This document shows positions 7,850-14,585 of a DNA stretch of 21,844 bases, one piece after another. A model generated the notes under the pieces. It did not search any database. It was given only the letters and a program-made list of their open reading frames with translations, and had not been told where the DNA came from. This stretch comes from CAYGAW01 sp964347945. GTDB lineage: Bacteria > Chloroflexota > Anaerolineae > UBA7937 > B3-Chlor. Both the position numbers and the translations under genes were made by a program. Location: the NCBI GenBank assembly GCA_964347945.1, contig CAYGAW010000154.1, forward strand, positions 1 through 21,844, written 5' to 3'. How positions within the stretch are numbered: position 1 is the first letter of the stretch; every line of letters begins with the position of its first letter.

Positions 7850-8206
7850 CTAGTTACAGCCAGCGTGCTGAGGTCTGCTCCCCAACCGGATCCTCAACAG
7901 GTAGGCCACGACGCCGAGCAGTGGGAGGAAAAGCCCCACGCTTGCGCCTAGGAGTAGCGCGCGCCGACGATTCTCCGTACGGAGGTCAATGGTCAGCTCC
8001 GGCCTCTCACGCACCACCGTCACCAACTCGTCCCCTAGCCACTCTCTAAACTCTGGTCTGGGCTGCGCAGGTCCGATGGCCTTCGTGAGTTCCTCGACCA
8101 ACTGTAGCAAAGATTCTCTTGCCTTCTCGTCCTGCCGTGACTCGGATGCGTAGCGCTCTTCGAGTTCCTCGCGCATTCGATCCACCTCAGCCCGCGTCTT
8201 CGTCAT
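7850..8206 (-). CDS. Small single-pass membrane protein of unknown function, possible anti-sigma-like partner
   Basis: I do not recognise a named family for this 118-residue protein. Residues 1-45 are highly charged and predicted helical or coiled-coil, rich in Glu, Arg and Lys. PAQPRPEFREWLGDEL (47-61) is followed by a charged stretch. One hydrophobic helix (about 83-104, after an ENRRRA positive patch) would place the N-terminus in the cytoplasm. This layout, and the PRPEFR segment, recall proteins that sit beside ECF sigma factors in Chloroflexota, so a membrane-tethered sigma regulator is possible. That is inference from layout only; no zinc-binding anti-sigma His/Cys motif is present. 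It lies 28 bp after degV on the same strand, in an operon that starts with a sigma factor. Confidence 0.7.
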   Translation of the reverse strand: MTKTRAEVDRMREELEERYASESRQDEKARESLLQLVEELTKAIGPAQPRPEFREWLGDELVTVVRERPELTIDLRTENRRRALLLGASVGLFLPLLGVVAYLLRIRLGSRPQHAGCN

Positions 8207-8234
8207 AGTCAGCGCTAGTCCGCCCTAAGGGCGA

Positions 8235-9080
8235 TCATACCTCATAGAAGCATAGCCCGATCGTGCCGGGCCCGAAATGCACGGTCAAGGACGCGCACAG
8301 TTCGGTCAGGTAGCTCTCCTGGCAGTTGAACCTCTCCCTCGCTCCTGCCAGCATCTCCGCTCCCACCTCGGGTGCTCTAGCATGGATCACACCCACGTTT
8401 ATGGGAGTTGTGGTGCCAACCCTTTCCTCCGCGATGTCCAGCAAGCGCTCCAGTGACTTCTTCCGCGTCCTGACATTCTCAGCGATCTCCAGAAGACCAT
8501 CCTCAAGGCTGACGACGGGTTTCAGATTGATCACAGAACCCAGCGCGGCCTTCAATCCACCCACGCGCCCACTCATGCGAGGGTACTCCAAGTTCTCCAT
8601 CACGAGCACCACGTTGACGCGAGACCGGATCTCGTCCAGGCGTGCGACTATCTCCTCCGGGCTGCTTCCAGCCCGAGCCATGCGCGAGGCCTCCACGCAC
8701 GCCAGCCCCAATGCAGCGGACCCGGCCAGGCTGTCATGAGGATACACCTTCACCTCGTCAGCCACCTCCTGGCTAGCCATGGTCGCTGACTGGTAGGTGC
8801 CACTCAGCTTGCCGGTCACATGTGTGGAGACGATGGCATCGGCTCCCTCGCTGGCCAAACGGCGATACACTTCCGCGAACTCCCCTACTGAAGGCTGTGA
8901 GGTGGTGGGGATGATGCGCATCTCATCGATCTTGCGATAGAAGAGGTCCCAGTCCATGTCGACCCCTTCCTTGTACATCTCCGTCCCAAAGTGGATGTTG
9001 ATGGGCACTATGGTGATATCATGTTCCTCCACCATTTCCGGCAGGAGATCGCAGGTTGTGTCGGTGACTATCTTGATCAT
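8235..9080 (-). CDS. DegV family fatty-acid-binding protein
   Basis: The 281-residue product is a full DegV/FakB-type protein, which holds a fatty acid in a buried pocket and, with the kinase FakA, presents it for phosphorylation. The start MIKIVTDTTCDLL, PTTSQPSVGEF (58-68) and GKLSGTYQSA (90-99) are the conserved blocks that bind the carboxylate through Thr/Ser60-61 and Ser93. MSGRVGGLKAALG and the C-terminal fold (GPGTIGLCFY) are also present. The ATG at 9080 is preferred over GTG 9086, because GGAGGAG lies 7 bases before the ATG but only 1 base before the GTG. No fakA is nearby. Its place between an ECF sigma gene and a membrane protein gene suggests co-regulation with envelope or lipid status. 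Confidence 0.92.
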   Translation of the reverse strand: MIKIVTDTTCDLLPEMVEEHDITIVPINIHFGTEMYKEGVDMDWDLFYRKIDEMRIIPTTSQPSVGEFAEVYRRLASEGADAIVSTHVTGKLSGTYQSATMASQEVADEVKVYPHDSLAGSAALGLACVEASRMARAGSSPEEIVARLDEIRSRVNVVLVMENLEYPRMSGRVGGLKAALGSVINLKPVVSLEDGLLEIAENVRTRKKSLERLLDIAEERVGTTTPINVGVIHARAPEVGAEMLAGARERFNCQESYLTELCASLTVHFGPGTIGLCFYEV

Positions 9081-9131
9081 TTTCACTCCTCCTCAAGCAT
9101 CTCTCTTCCACCAAGATTTCCCCACCCGGTA

Positions 9132-9677
9132 CTACAATCCTCTATTCTGCAAGTCCTTCCTCAGGGAAACGAGGGTCCGGTGATAGAGAGCTTTGATGGC
9201 CCCCTCGGTGCGCCCCATCACCTTCCCGATCTCCCTGTTGCTGAGATCCGTGGTGTACTTCAGAACTAGCAGCTCTTGCCTGTCCGGAGCGAGCCTCGCA
9301 ATCGCCTCTCGAAGGGCCGCCGCCCGTTCACCCGCCTCAACAAGCTCCTCCGCGGATCCTCGCGACTTTGCAGCCATCGCCAAGCTGTCGAGAGGAATCG
9401 TTCGCCGTCGCTGCCGATCTCGATGCCAATTCGCAACCAGGTTATGCGCGATACGATATAGCCATGCTGAGAAGGGCAATCCCCTGTACCGATACCGGTC
9501 TAGATTCGACAGCGCTCTATAGAAGGTCTTGGCTGTAAGATCCTCGGCGTCGTAACGGTTACCCGTACGATAGAAGATATATTGATATATCTGGTCAACA
9601 TATCTTTCGTACAGGGCACCAAACGCCTCTGGATCTTCCTTGGCCCTCTCCACCAACCTCTCTTCAGGCTCGTCCAA
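9132..9677 (-). CDS. RNA polymerase ECF-type sigma factor
   Basis: The 181-residue protein has only the sigma-2 and sigma-4 regions, as in extracytoplasmic function sigma factors. Sigma-2 covers about 18-88, with YIFYRTGNRYDAEDLTAKTF and the core-binding and -10 recognition helix FSAWLYRIAHNLVANWHRD. A linker follows. Sigma-4 covers about 122-175, with LAPDRQELLVLKYTTDLSN and the helix-turn-helix IGKVMGRTEGAIKALYHR. The start is TTG, with GGAG about 7 bases upstream; no ATG gives a full sigma-2. The C-terminus has no extra regulatory domain. It is followed within 60 bp by degV and then a membrane protein gene, and is preceded by a leader containing an inverted repeat. Confidence 0.92.
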   Translation of the reverse strand: MDEPEERLVERAKEDPEAFGALYERYVDQIYQYIFYRTGNRYDAEDLTAKTFYRALSNLDRYRYRGLPFSAWLYRIAHNLVANWHRDRQRRRTIPLDSLAMAAKSRGSAEELVEAGERAAALREAIARLAPDRQELLVLKYTTDLSNREIGKVMGRTEGAIKALYHRTLVSLRKDLQNRGL

Positions 9678-9703
9678 GGCGCAGCTCCGATCAGCCTCAG
9701 AGC

Positions 9704-9733
9704 GTCACCACAAGCAAAACACCCTGTGGTCAC
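9704..9733 (-). promoter_or_regulatory. Inverted repeat in the leader of the sigma factor gene
   Basis: GTCACCACA (9704-9712) and TGTGGTCAC (9725-9733) form a 9-bp inverted repeat with one mismatch around a 12-base loop. It sits between a TATAAT element (9744-9749, - strand) and the TTG start at 9677, so it would fold into a hairpin in the mRNA leader or serve as an operator. Confidence 0.4.
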
Positions 9734-9743
9734 GAGAGTTACG

Positions 9744-9766
9744 ATTATAGGATTCGGTGAGCACCG
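9744..9766 (-). promoter_or_regulatory. Candidate -10 element with adjoining dyad upstream of the sigma operon
   Basis: On the - strand TATAAT (9744-9749) lies 66 bases before the sigma start. The expected -35 position carries GGATGA, a poor match. The spacer contains CGGTGAGCACCG (9755-9766), a 5+5 perfect dyad with a 2-base centre, placed where a regulator would contact promoter DNA. It begins directly at the end of the GT39 gene. Confidence 0.4.
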
Positions 9767-11734
9767 TCATCCAAGCACGGTGATTGGAGGGAGCAGCACG
9801 CGGTCGCGCTCCGATCCGCTGGTTCCGCTAACCAGTAGGCGCTCCAGCTCAGGATACGAGTACAATCCAACTTCAACGTCATAGGTCCCCGGCGGCAGGT
9901 CTTCCGGCAAGGACAAGACATACTCGTCCCTCAACGGTTCCCGCACCGGCCAGGCTGTGGGCCGGAAGTACTCGTTGAGAGGTACTTTGTCGTGTCCAGC
10001 CGCAATCGTACCACGATGGTTCAGAACGTGAGCGAAGGCGTGGTAGTCCTGTTCGAGCCGAGTCAATGCCTGCCATTGCAGCGCCAGATGTACGTCATCG
10101 CCTGGCTTGTAGCGAGTACTGTCAATCTCGAAGCCCAGCAGTTCCACCAGATTGTCCAGATTCGCTCCTACGGGCTGATAGGTGAACGGCTTGAAAGCGA
10201 AGGTATGGGAATCCTGTCGCGGCACGAAGGCCAAGACCCTCACCCCGGTCCGTCCCGGGAAGCTCTCCGCCGCCACCACATGCCCGTAAGTCCAGAGATG
10301 GGCCACGATCAGGTTCTGAGGATCGGTGATTTGATTCCCAGACAGTACCAGCCACACACGGCCTCCCCATCGTCCTTCGAGCAAGCCATTGAGCCTGTCG
10401 ACAACCTGTTTCTCATCCAACCACTCGCCGAAAGAGGGCATGTCTATCCAGGGGGAATTCCCGTCGTAGTACGGCAGGAAAGCTGTGAAGATGCCGCCTC
10501 CGCTGAGCACGATCACGTCGTCCTCATCCTCGCCGGAGGATACGAACTGCGCGGCCGAACGAAAGTCATCCCGAGCATAGTTGGGGCTGTAATAGTAGTT
10601 ACGAAGGGCCTGTCCCCAGAAGCAGCCTACCACGCCACCAGCAAACAAGAGCAGCGCCGCGGCCAAGCCGTTCCGAAGGCCTCTGCGTGCCGCAGATAAG
10701 GCCCAAAGCCTATCCATGCCGCGGGCCACCAACAGATAGGCCGCCGGAGCTGCCATCGCCACGTAGCGGGCAACATACAACTCCCGCCAAGAAGAGAGGA
10801 GCAGCATGCCCCACACAGGGATCACAAAGTAGAGCGCCACCAATACACCATTCCACCGGGGCCGAAATGCCGCCAGGCCAACAACTCCCAGAATTGCCAA
10901 CGCGCCCATCGCCAACAGTGACTGATCGAAAGGCAGATTTCCCCCAGTCACAAAGTGGTACCACAGGTCCGACAGCACCTGATATGACGACAACGGGGTG
11001 CGCCAGAAGCCATACGGGTCAACCATCGACGACCGCGCGAACCCGATCAAGGGGACGCATGCCACCAAGGCAGTGAGTTGAGCACACGCGCCGCTGAGCA
11101 ACGTTCTCCACCGCTGGGTCACGGTTGCATGATACACCAGGAAGGCCACGCCCCAGATGATCAGAAAGACGCTGAAATAGTGAGTATACAGAGCCAGCAC
11201 AGTGACGACGCAGTAGACAATCCATCCTCTCACCTGCGCGGGGCGACGCAGAGCACGCAGCAACAGGCACGCCGAGAGCAGGCTCAAGAACAGCCAGAGG
11301 GCGTAGGCGCGCGTCTCTTGCGAGTAGTACACCAGAAAGGGCGAGAACGCTCCAATCAGAGCAGCGATGACTCCAGTTCGGGCCGTGAACAAAGTTCGCC
11401 CCAGTAGATACAGCAAGGCCACCACGAGAACCCCGAAGAACACCGAGAAGAAGCGCGCGGTAGAGGGAGTCTCGCCCGCAATGGCCAACCAGGAATGCAG
11501 GAGGACGGAGTGGAGCGGAAGCCATCCCACCGGGTTCTGCTCGATGATCTGCGGCAGGCTCTTGCTGGCCAAGTAGAGCGCGAAACCCTCATCAAACCAC
11601 AAGCTCTGCGCATCGAGTCTGTACACGCGCACGCCAAACGCGATTGCCGCGACTAGGCTGGGAGCGAAAAGAGAGATGAGAGCGCCACGAAATGCGTTCC
11701 CGCGTCTCAGCAGAGCAGTCCAAGAACGTTGCAT
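9767..11734 (-). CDS. Glycosyltransferase family 39-type membrane protein (ArnT/PMT-like)
   Basis: The 655-residue protein is a polytopic membrane glycosyltransferase of the dolichyl/polyprenyl-phosphate-mannose type. The catalytic acidic residues lie in the first external loop, LDAQSLWFDEGFA (Asp41, Asp48, Glu49). FSPFLVYYSQETRAYALW is the second hallmark of the family. Roughly ten or eleven hydrophobic helices fill residues 18-395. After about residue 515 comes a beta-sandwich-like tail with LLGFEIDSTRYKPGDDVHL and LPPGTYDVEVGLYSYPELERL, a C-terminal module common in Chloroflexota homologues. It would transfer a sugar from a polyprenyl phosphate donor to an extracytoplasmic acceptor; acceptor unknown. 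I chose ATG 11734 over GTG 11764, because a good promoter's -10 element overlaps the latter. Confidence 0.88.
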   Translation of the reverse strand: MQRSWTALLRRGNAFRGALISLFAPSLVAAIAFGVRVYRLDAQSLWFDEGFALYLASKSLPQIIEQNPVGWLPLHSVLLHSWLAIAGETPSTARFFSVFFGVLVVALLYLLGRTLFTARTGVIAALIGAFSPFLVYYSQETRAYALWLFLSLLSACLLLRALRRPAQVRGWIVYCVVTVLALYTHYFSVFLIIWGVAFLVYHATVTQRWRTLLSGACAQLTALVACVPLIGFARSSMVDPYGFWRTPLSSYQVLSDLWYHFVTGGNLPFDQSLLAMGALAILGVVGLAAFRPRWNGVLVALYFVIPVWGMLLLSSWRELYVARYVAMAAPAAYLLVARGMDRLWALSAARRGLRNGLAAALLLFAGGVVGCFWGQALRNYYYSPNYARDDFRSAAQFVSSGEDEDDVIVLSGGGIFTAFLPYYDGNSPWIDMPSFGEWLDEKQVVDRLNGLLEGRWGGRVWLVLSGNQITDPQNLIVAHLWTYGHVVAAESFPGRTGVRVLAFVPRQDSHTFAFKPFTYQPVGANLDNLVELLGFEIDSTRYKPGDDVHLALQWQALTRLEQDYHAFAHVLNHRGTIAAGHDKVPLNEYFRPTAWPVREPLRDEYVLSLPEDLPPGTYDVEVGLYSYPELERLLVSGTSGSERDRVLLPPITVLG

Positions 11735-11754
11735 CGGGCCACCGTCGTTGGAGA

Positions 11755-11783
11755 AGTATAGCACAGCACGCGGGTCCGAGCAA
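11755..11783 (-). promoter_or_regulatory. Promoter of the GT39 glycosyltransferase gene
   Basis: On the - strand TTGCTC (11778-11783), a 17-base spacer and TATACT (11755-11760) with an upstream TGC make an extended -10 promoter. Transcription would begin near 11748, giving a leader of about 14 bases before the ATG at 11734 and ruling out the GTG at 11764 as the start. Confidence 0.6.
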
Positions 11784-11820
11784 TCGTCCGCGGTCAGAAG
11801 TAGCTTTTGGCGAATCCTGG

Positions 11821-11829
11821 TGTTATAAT
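11821..11829 (+). promoter_or_regulatory. Extended -10 promoter of fabF
   Basis: TGTTATAAT is a perfect extended -10 (TGnTATAAT). No good -35 lies 16-18 bases upstream, as usual for extended -10 promoters. Transcription would start near 11836, 25 bases before the ATG at 11861, and just before the GGAGGTGG ribosome binding site at 11847-11854. Confidence 0.65.
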
Positions 11830-11860
11830 ATGGGAAATCTCTCAGCGGAGGTGGCGTGCC

Positions 11861-13129
11861 ATGGAGGCGGAAGAAAAGGACACTCGCCGTGTAGTCATCA
11901 CCGGGATGGGAGCAGTCACTCCACTGGGGACCGAGGTGGACACCTATTGGGAGGGCGTCCTGGCAGGGGAGTCGGGCGTGGACTACATAACGCTCTTCGA
12001 CACCAGTGACTGTCCAGGGAAGATCGCCGCTGAGGTGAAGGATTTCGACCCCAGGGACTACATGGATGCTCGCGAGGCGAGGCGAACGTCGCGCTTCATC
12101 CAGTTCGCCACCATTTCCGCCAGGAAGGCGTTGGAGGACGCAAGGTTGGACCTTTCCAAGGAAGATGCAACCAGGGTCGGCTTGGAGATCGGAAGTGCCG
12201 CGGGGGGCATAGGAATCGTGGAAGAACAGGCGTGTGTCCTAAAGGAGCGCGGTGCTCGCCGAATCCAGCCCACCGTGGTGCCATCCGTGTTGATCAGCAT
12301 GGCCCCCTGTCAAATGGCTATCTCGCTTGGGATCAAGGGGCCTGCCTCATCTCCGGTGGCAGCCTGCGCCACTGGCGTGGTCGCCGTAGGAGAAGCCATG
12401 CGACGCCTGCAGCGGGGAGACGTGGATGTGATGGTCGCTGGTGCATCCGAGTCCATCGGGTCGCCCCTCACTGTTACAGCGTTGGCTCGCCTGGGAGCAC
12501 TCTCTCCCAACGACAAGGATCCCGCTGGCGCCTGCCGCCCCTTCGACCTAAATCGAGACGGCTTCGTCCTGGGCGAGGGGGCAGCGGTGGTAGTGATGGA
12601 AACCCTCAAACATGCGTTGAACAGAGGCGCTCGCATCCTCGGAGAAGTGCTGGGCTATGGTTTCACCACCGATGGCTACCATCTGGCGGCTCCCGATCCC
12701 ACTGGGAATGGAGCGGCGCGAGCGATGGATCTTGCCATCAGCGATAGCAGGCTGGCGCCCACCGACATAGACCACATCATCAGCCACGGTACTGGCACCA
12801 AGCTGAACGATGTCGCCGAGACGAAAGCGATCAGGACGGTCTTCGGTGAGACCGCTTACAAGATCCCAATCAACTCCATCAAGTCCATGATCGGGCATTT
12901 GCTGGGAGCGGCAGGCGCTATCTCCTTCGTAACGGCATTGAAATCCATCCAGGACAACATCATACCCCCTACTATCAACCTCCACAACCCTGACCCCGAA
13001 TGCGATCTCGACTACGTCCCGCTGGTAGCACGCCTCAAGCAGATCGATACGGTCCTGGTCAACGCACTGGGCCTGGGAGGGCAGAACGCCGCACTGGTGG
13101 TGCGCGGCTTCAGCGAATTGCTTGCCTGA
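11861..13129 (+). CDS. fabF: 3-oxoacyl-[acyl-carrier-protein] synthase II (FabF/KAS II)
   Basis: The 422-residue condensing enzyme extends acyl-ACP with malonyl-ACP in type II fatty acid synthesis. The Cys-His-His triad is complete: Cys169 in PVAACATGVV, His309 in ISHGTGTKLND and His346 in SMIGHLLGAAGA, with Lys341 in the conserved SIKSMIGH block. The N-terminus RRVVITGMGAVTPLG and the C-terminal LGLGGQNAALVV are standard. An in-frame TTG at 11807 lies upstream of and across the promoter, so the ATG at 11861 with GGAGGTGG is the real start. The gene is alone: no acpP, fabD, fabG or fabH is adjacent. A membrane-anchored protein gene follows with its own promoter. Confidence 0.94.
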   Translation: MEAEEKDTRRVVITGMGAVTPLGTEVDTYWEGVLAGESGVDYITLFDTSDCPGKIAAEVKDFDPRDYMDAREARRTSRFIQFATISARKALEDARLDLSKEDATRVGLEIGSAAGGIGIVEEQACVLKERGARRIQPTVVPSVLISMAPCQMAISLGIKGPASSPVAACATGVVAVGEAMRRLQRGDVDVMVAGASESIGSPLTVTALARLGALSPNDKDPAGACRPFDLNRDGFVLGEGAAVVVMETLKHALNRGARILGEVLGYGFTTDGYHLAAPDPTGNGAARAMDLAISDSRLAPTDIDHIISHGTGTKLNDVAETKAIRTVFGETAYKIPINSIKSMIGHLLGAAGAISFVTALKSIQDNIIPPTINLHNPDPECDLDYVPLVARLKQIDTVLVNALGLGGQNAALVVRGFSELLA

Positions 13130-13150
13130 GAAGCTGTCCTGTGCTACACT
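13122..13150 (+). promoter_or_regulatory. Promoter of the membrane-anchored surface protein gene
   Basis: TTGCCT (13122-13127), a 17-base spacer and TACACT (13145-13150) preceded by TGC form a plausible extended -10 promoter overlapping the end of fabF. The expected start near 13157 leaves only about 5 bases before the ATG at 13162, so the mRNA may be nearly leaderless. Confidence 0.5.
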
Positions 13151-13161
13151 TGCCATGCAAG

Positions 13162-13869
13162 ATGAAGCAACTGGGCCAGGCAGTGATAGAGAGAAGTCTG
13201 AGTGTAGTTACACTACTGTTCCTGCTTCTTGTCCTGTTGACAGAGAGCTCCGCAGCAGCCCCTCTCCAGCAAGAGCAGCAATGCGACATCACTTCTCCTC
13301 GACCCAACACCCAGGTTCGCGGCAGTGTCGAGATCATCGGTACGGCACGTCTCGGGCCCGAGTTCCAGAAGTACCTGCTTGAGTACGCGTCCGCAGCCAC
13401 GCCCAATATCTGGATTCAACTCGGAGGCGAGCATCGCCAAGAGAAGACCGACGCAGGGCTAGAGATCTGGCACACTACCGCCCTGCCCGACGGCGAGTAT
13501 TTGCTGCGCCTCACCTGTGCCAAGATTGATGGCAACTACGCGAGGACTGAGCCCGTACCCGTCAGGGTGGCTAACGCTCAAGCTGCACCCACGCCTACTC
13601 CTGAGGAGACTCCCACTCCCACGCCAATTATCGTCCTCCCGACACCCACTGCAGCTATCATCGAACAGCCAGCCGTGATCCAACGCACACCAACTGCTAC
13701 GCCCGTGCCTGGAGAAGAGCCTTCTCCGACGGAAGCACCGGAGCCAGCCGGTACTATCTCCTTTCCAGACGTCGGTGTGTTTGTGAGGCAGTTCGTCTTC
13801 GGCGCATTCGTGACAATGGTGATCTTCCTGTTCGTGGGGGTGGTCTTTCTGCTGAAACGCCTCATCTGA
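13162..13869 (+). CDS. Secreted, membrane-anchored protein with Ig-like domain and Pro/Thr-rich stalk
   Basis: This 235-residue protein has a clear export layout. A signal peptide (residues 1-33: basic start, long Leu/Val core, likely cleavage after SSAAA) is followed by a beta-rich domain (41-137). The domain starts CDITSPRPNTQVRGSVEIIG and includes LLEYASAATPNIWIQL and ALPDGEYLLRLTC. This is the pattern of Ig-like modules found in many Chloroflexota surface and penicillin-binding proteins, and Cys41 and Cys119 could form a disulfide. A PTPTPEETPTPTP stalk runs from about 142 to 197, and a C-terminal helix (210-231) ends with KRLI in the cytoplasm. No enzymatic motif is visible, so the role is unknown; an envelope adhesin or assembly factor is possible. 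The ATG lacks a clear ribosome binding site, matching the near-leaderless promoter. Confidence 0.8.
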   Translation: MKQLGQAVIERSLSVVTLLFLLLVLLTESSAAAPLQQEQQCDITSPRPNTQVRGSVEIIGTARLGPEFQKYLLEYASAATPNIWIQLGGEHRQEKTDAGLEIWHTTALPDGEYLLRLTCAKIDGNYARTEPVPVRVANAQAAPTPTPEETPTPTPIIVLPTPTAAIIEQPAVIQRTPTATPVPGEEPSPTEAPEPAGTISFPDVGVFVRQFVFGAFVTMVIFLFVGVVFLLKRLI

Positions 13870-13912
13870 CGAACCGACTTCTCCACCGCCGGTGTTGGAT
13901 TGGACGTTCAAG

Positions 13913-13936
13913 GGGGCTGGGGTCTTGACCAGCCCC
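13913..13936 (+). terminator. Hairpin between the surface protein gene and pth
   Basis: GGGGCTGG and CCAGCCCC form a perfect 8-bp stem around an 8-base loop, 43 bases after the stop codon. The following bases (TACTGCTTT) are only weakly T-rich, so termination may be partial. Confidence 0.5.
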
Positions 13937-13973
13937 TACTGCTTTGGATTGGATGTGAAAGCGAGAACTGGAT

Positions 13974-14576
13974 ATGATTGGGAGGCTTTTCCGGCGCCCC
14001 CCCAAGATGCGACCTGCGCCAACCAAGCTGATTGTGGGGTTGGGGAACCCTGGCAAGGAGCACGCCAGGAACCGTCACAACGTTGGCTTCCAAATCGTAG
14101 ACAAGCTCGCGGCTCGGTATGACCTCGAGTTCGACAAGATGGAATTCCAGGGTCTGCTCTCCGCTGGGGAGATGGAGGGATTGCGAGTACTTCTCCTCAA
14201 GCCTCTGACTTACATGAACAAGAGTGGAAAAGCAGTGAGACCCGTACAGAGCAAGTACAGGATAAGCACGCAAGACATCCTGATCATCTATGATGATCTG
14301 GATCTGCCCCTGGGCAAGATGCGCGTTCGTGAGCGCGGAGGCTCTGGCGGACACAAAGGCATGGAGTCCGTCATCGCCTGCCTGGGAACGCGCAGTGTCG
14401 CCCGGATTCGCGTCGGCATAGGCAGACCGGGCAGCGAATCTCCCGAAGAGTACGTCTTGCAGGACTTCTCACTCGTCGAAGCCATCGTCGTCTCAGACGT
14501 CCTCGAGAAGGCCGTTGAAGCTGTCGTGTCTTTCCTGAGAGACGGCGTAGAGCAAACTATGAGCAGATTCAACTAG
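13974..14576 (+). CDS. pth: Peptidyl-tRNA hydrolase
   Basis: The 200-residue enzyme recycles peptidyl-tRNA released from stalled ribosomes. LIVGLGNPGKEHARNRHNVGF contains Asn25 and catalytic His35. LKPLTYMNKSG carries Asn82, and IIYDDLDLP carries Asp107, which orients the histidine. The loop that in E. coli contains Asn114 (GGHNG) reads GGHKG here, with Lys128. This substitution should affect tRNA contact more than chemistry. The first 17 residues, including RLFRRPPK, are an unusual basic extension. An internal ATG at 14007 would remove most of it, but has no ribosome binding site. mfd follows after 9 bases, so the two are co-transcribed. Confidence 0.93.
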   Translation: MIGRLFRRPPKMRPAPTKLIVGLGNPGKEHARNRHNVGFQIVDKLAARYDLEFDKMEFQGLLSAGEMEGLRVLLLKPLTYMNKSGKAVRPVQSKYRISTQDILIIYDDLDLPLGKMRVRERGGSGGHKGMESVIACLGTRSVARIRVGIGRPGSESPEEYVLQDFSLVEAIVVSDVLEKAVEAVVSFLRDGVEQTMSRFN

Positions 14577-14585
14577 AGGTGGGAT

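Noticed and set aside
8221..8233. Palindrome CGCCCTAAGGGCG just after the degV stop codon
   Set aside because: It has no loop of usable size and no T-tract, so I do not call it a terminator.
9992..10699. 235-codon open frame on the + strand
   Set aside because: It is antisense to the soluble tail of the GT39 gene, with no ribosome binding site or domain.
13579..13695. Repeated ACTCCCACG-like codons as a DNA repeat or CRISPR remnant
   Set aside because: They encode the Pro/Thr-rich stalk of the surface protein; there are no regular repeat-spacer units.
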